From NCBI GenBank assembly GCA_964630615.1, contig CAZVVG010000001.1, positions 1-60,037 on the forward strand: a DNA stretch of 60,037 nucleotides. Direction: 5' to 3'. Below, piece by piece: positions 59,901 to 60,037 of this stretch (its first letter is position 1; each line of letters opens with the position of its first letter). This DNA comes from CAZVVG01 sp964630615 (GTDB taxonomy: Bacteria > Patescibacteriota > Minisyncoccia > Moranbacterales > UBA2206). A program made the position numbers and the translations under genes. Below the pieces are notes generated by a model, which worked only from the letters and a program-made list of their open reading frames with translations, searched no databases and had not been told where the DNA came from.

Positions 59901-59973
59901 AGCGGGTAGGGGGAATCGAACCCCCATCCTCAGCTTGGAAGGCTGATATAATGAGCCGCTATACGATACCCGC
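59901..59973 (-). tRNA. tRNA-Gly (anticodon TCC)
   Basis: On the minus strand acceptor GCGGGTA pairs with TACCCGC, the anticodon loop CTTCCAA sits on stem TCAGC/GCTGA, and the T loop is TTCGATT. The discriminator is T. A full CCA is not encoded. Confidence 0.95.
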
Positions 59974-60037
59974 GGATTATTATTAAGTTTAGAAAGTTAA
60001 TAAATTAATTTTAAATTCAAAGCCCGAATTTGTAAAA

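Noticed and set aside
1..60037. CRISPR arrays, IS elements, prophage genes, tmRNA, RNase P RNA or 6S RNA.
   Set aside because: I found no regularly spaced repeats, transposase or phage motifs, and no intergenic stretch long enough with the hallmarks of these RNAs.

Overview
The window looks like a chromosome segment of a Candidate Phyla Radiation (Patescibacteria) bacterium, most likely of the Parcubacteria type; I cannot fix the lineage from sequence alone. Supporting signs are AT-rich DNA with A/T-only leaders, very few Shine-Dalgarno sites, tightly packed information-processing genes, no amino-acid or cofactor biosynthesis genes, a type IV pilus operon with a PilM-PilN fusion, VanW and PrsW-like proteins, a bifunctional phosphoglucose/phosphomannose isomerase, and many small orphan proteins. 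TGA is used as a stop, including in two ATGA overlaps (3395 and 12530), so this is not a lineage that reads UGA as glycine. A run of 100 N at 27473-27572 shows the window is a scaffold of two contigs.

Layout. 1-6.6 kb: recG, an orphan 203-aa protein, then a minus-strand operon alr > hydrolase > glycosyltransferase > mpg. 6.6-10.8 kb: a small protein with four evenly spaced cysteines and its own promoter and terminator, tRNA-Glu, tsaD with a PrsW-like membrane protein, hsp20 and vanW. 10.9-11.4 kb: four tRNAs (Lys, Arg, His, Arg). 11.5-20.7 kb (minus): pilB > pilC > two prepilins > PilX-like > pilM-pilN fusion > pilO > a small membrane protein. 20.8-22.6 kb: groEL alone under a consensus promoter and CIRCE operator. 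22.6-33 kb (minus): nucleotide excision repair cluster uvrB > orf > uvrA > uvrC > second uvrA, then a nucleotidyltransferase. 33-43 kb: manC, secG, a peptide-binding protein, PGI/PMI, RNase J, trpS, phosphomannomutase and ychF. 43.6-45.4 kb: rpsF-ssb-rpsR-efp. 45.5-57.4 kb (minus): rpoB > rpoC > ftsK > RodZ-like > recA, with a possible tiny RNA and a 63-aa protein after recA. 57.6-60 kb (minus): a protein with six 31-residue repeats, an amidase, a degenerate TsaB-like protein, a 44-aa membrane peptide and tRNA-Gly.

How the genes fit together. PGI/PMI, phosphomannomutase and ManC give a complete route from fructose-6-phosphate to GDP-mannose, which could feed surface glycans together with the GT4 enzyme. 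alr, the amidase, VanW and the FtsK and RodZ-like proteins point to a peptidoglycan wall and normal division. Repair is well covered (UvrA twice, UvrB, UvrC, RecA, RecG, Mpg, SSB). The pilus operon holds the ATPase, platform, alignment proteins and minor pilins, but no prepilin peptidase, PilT or PilQ appears here.

The most unusual items are the small protein with cysteines exactly nine residues apart, the promoter-hairpin-terminator unit after recA, the leaders of rpsF and RNase J, the 31-residue repeat protein, the paired UvrA proteins and the probable leaderless genes. I found no IS element, prophage or CRISPR array.
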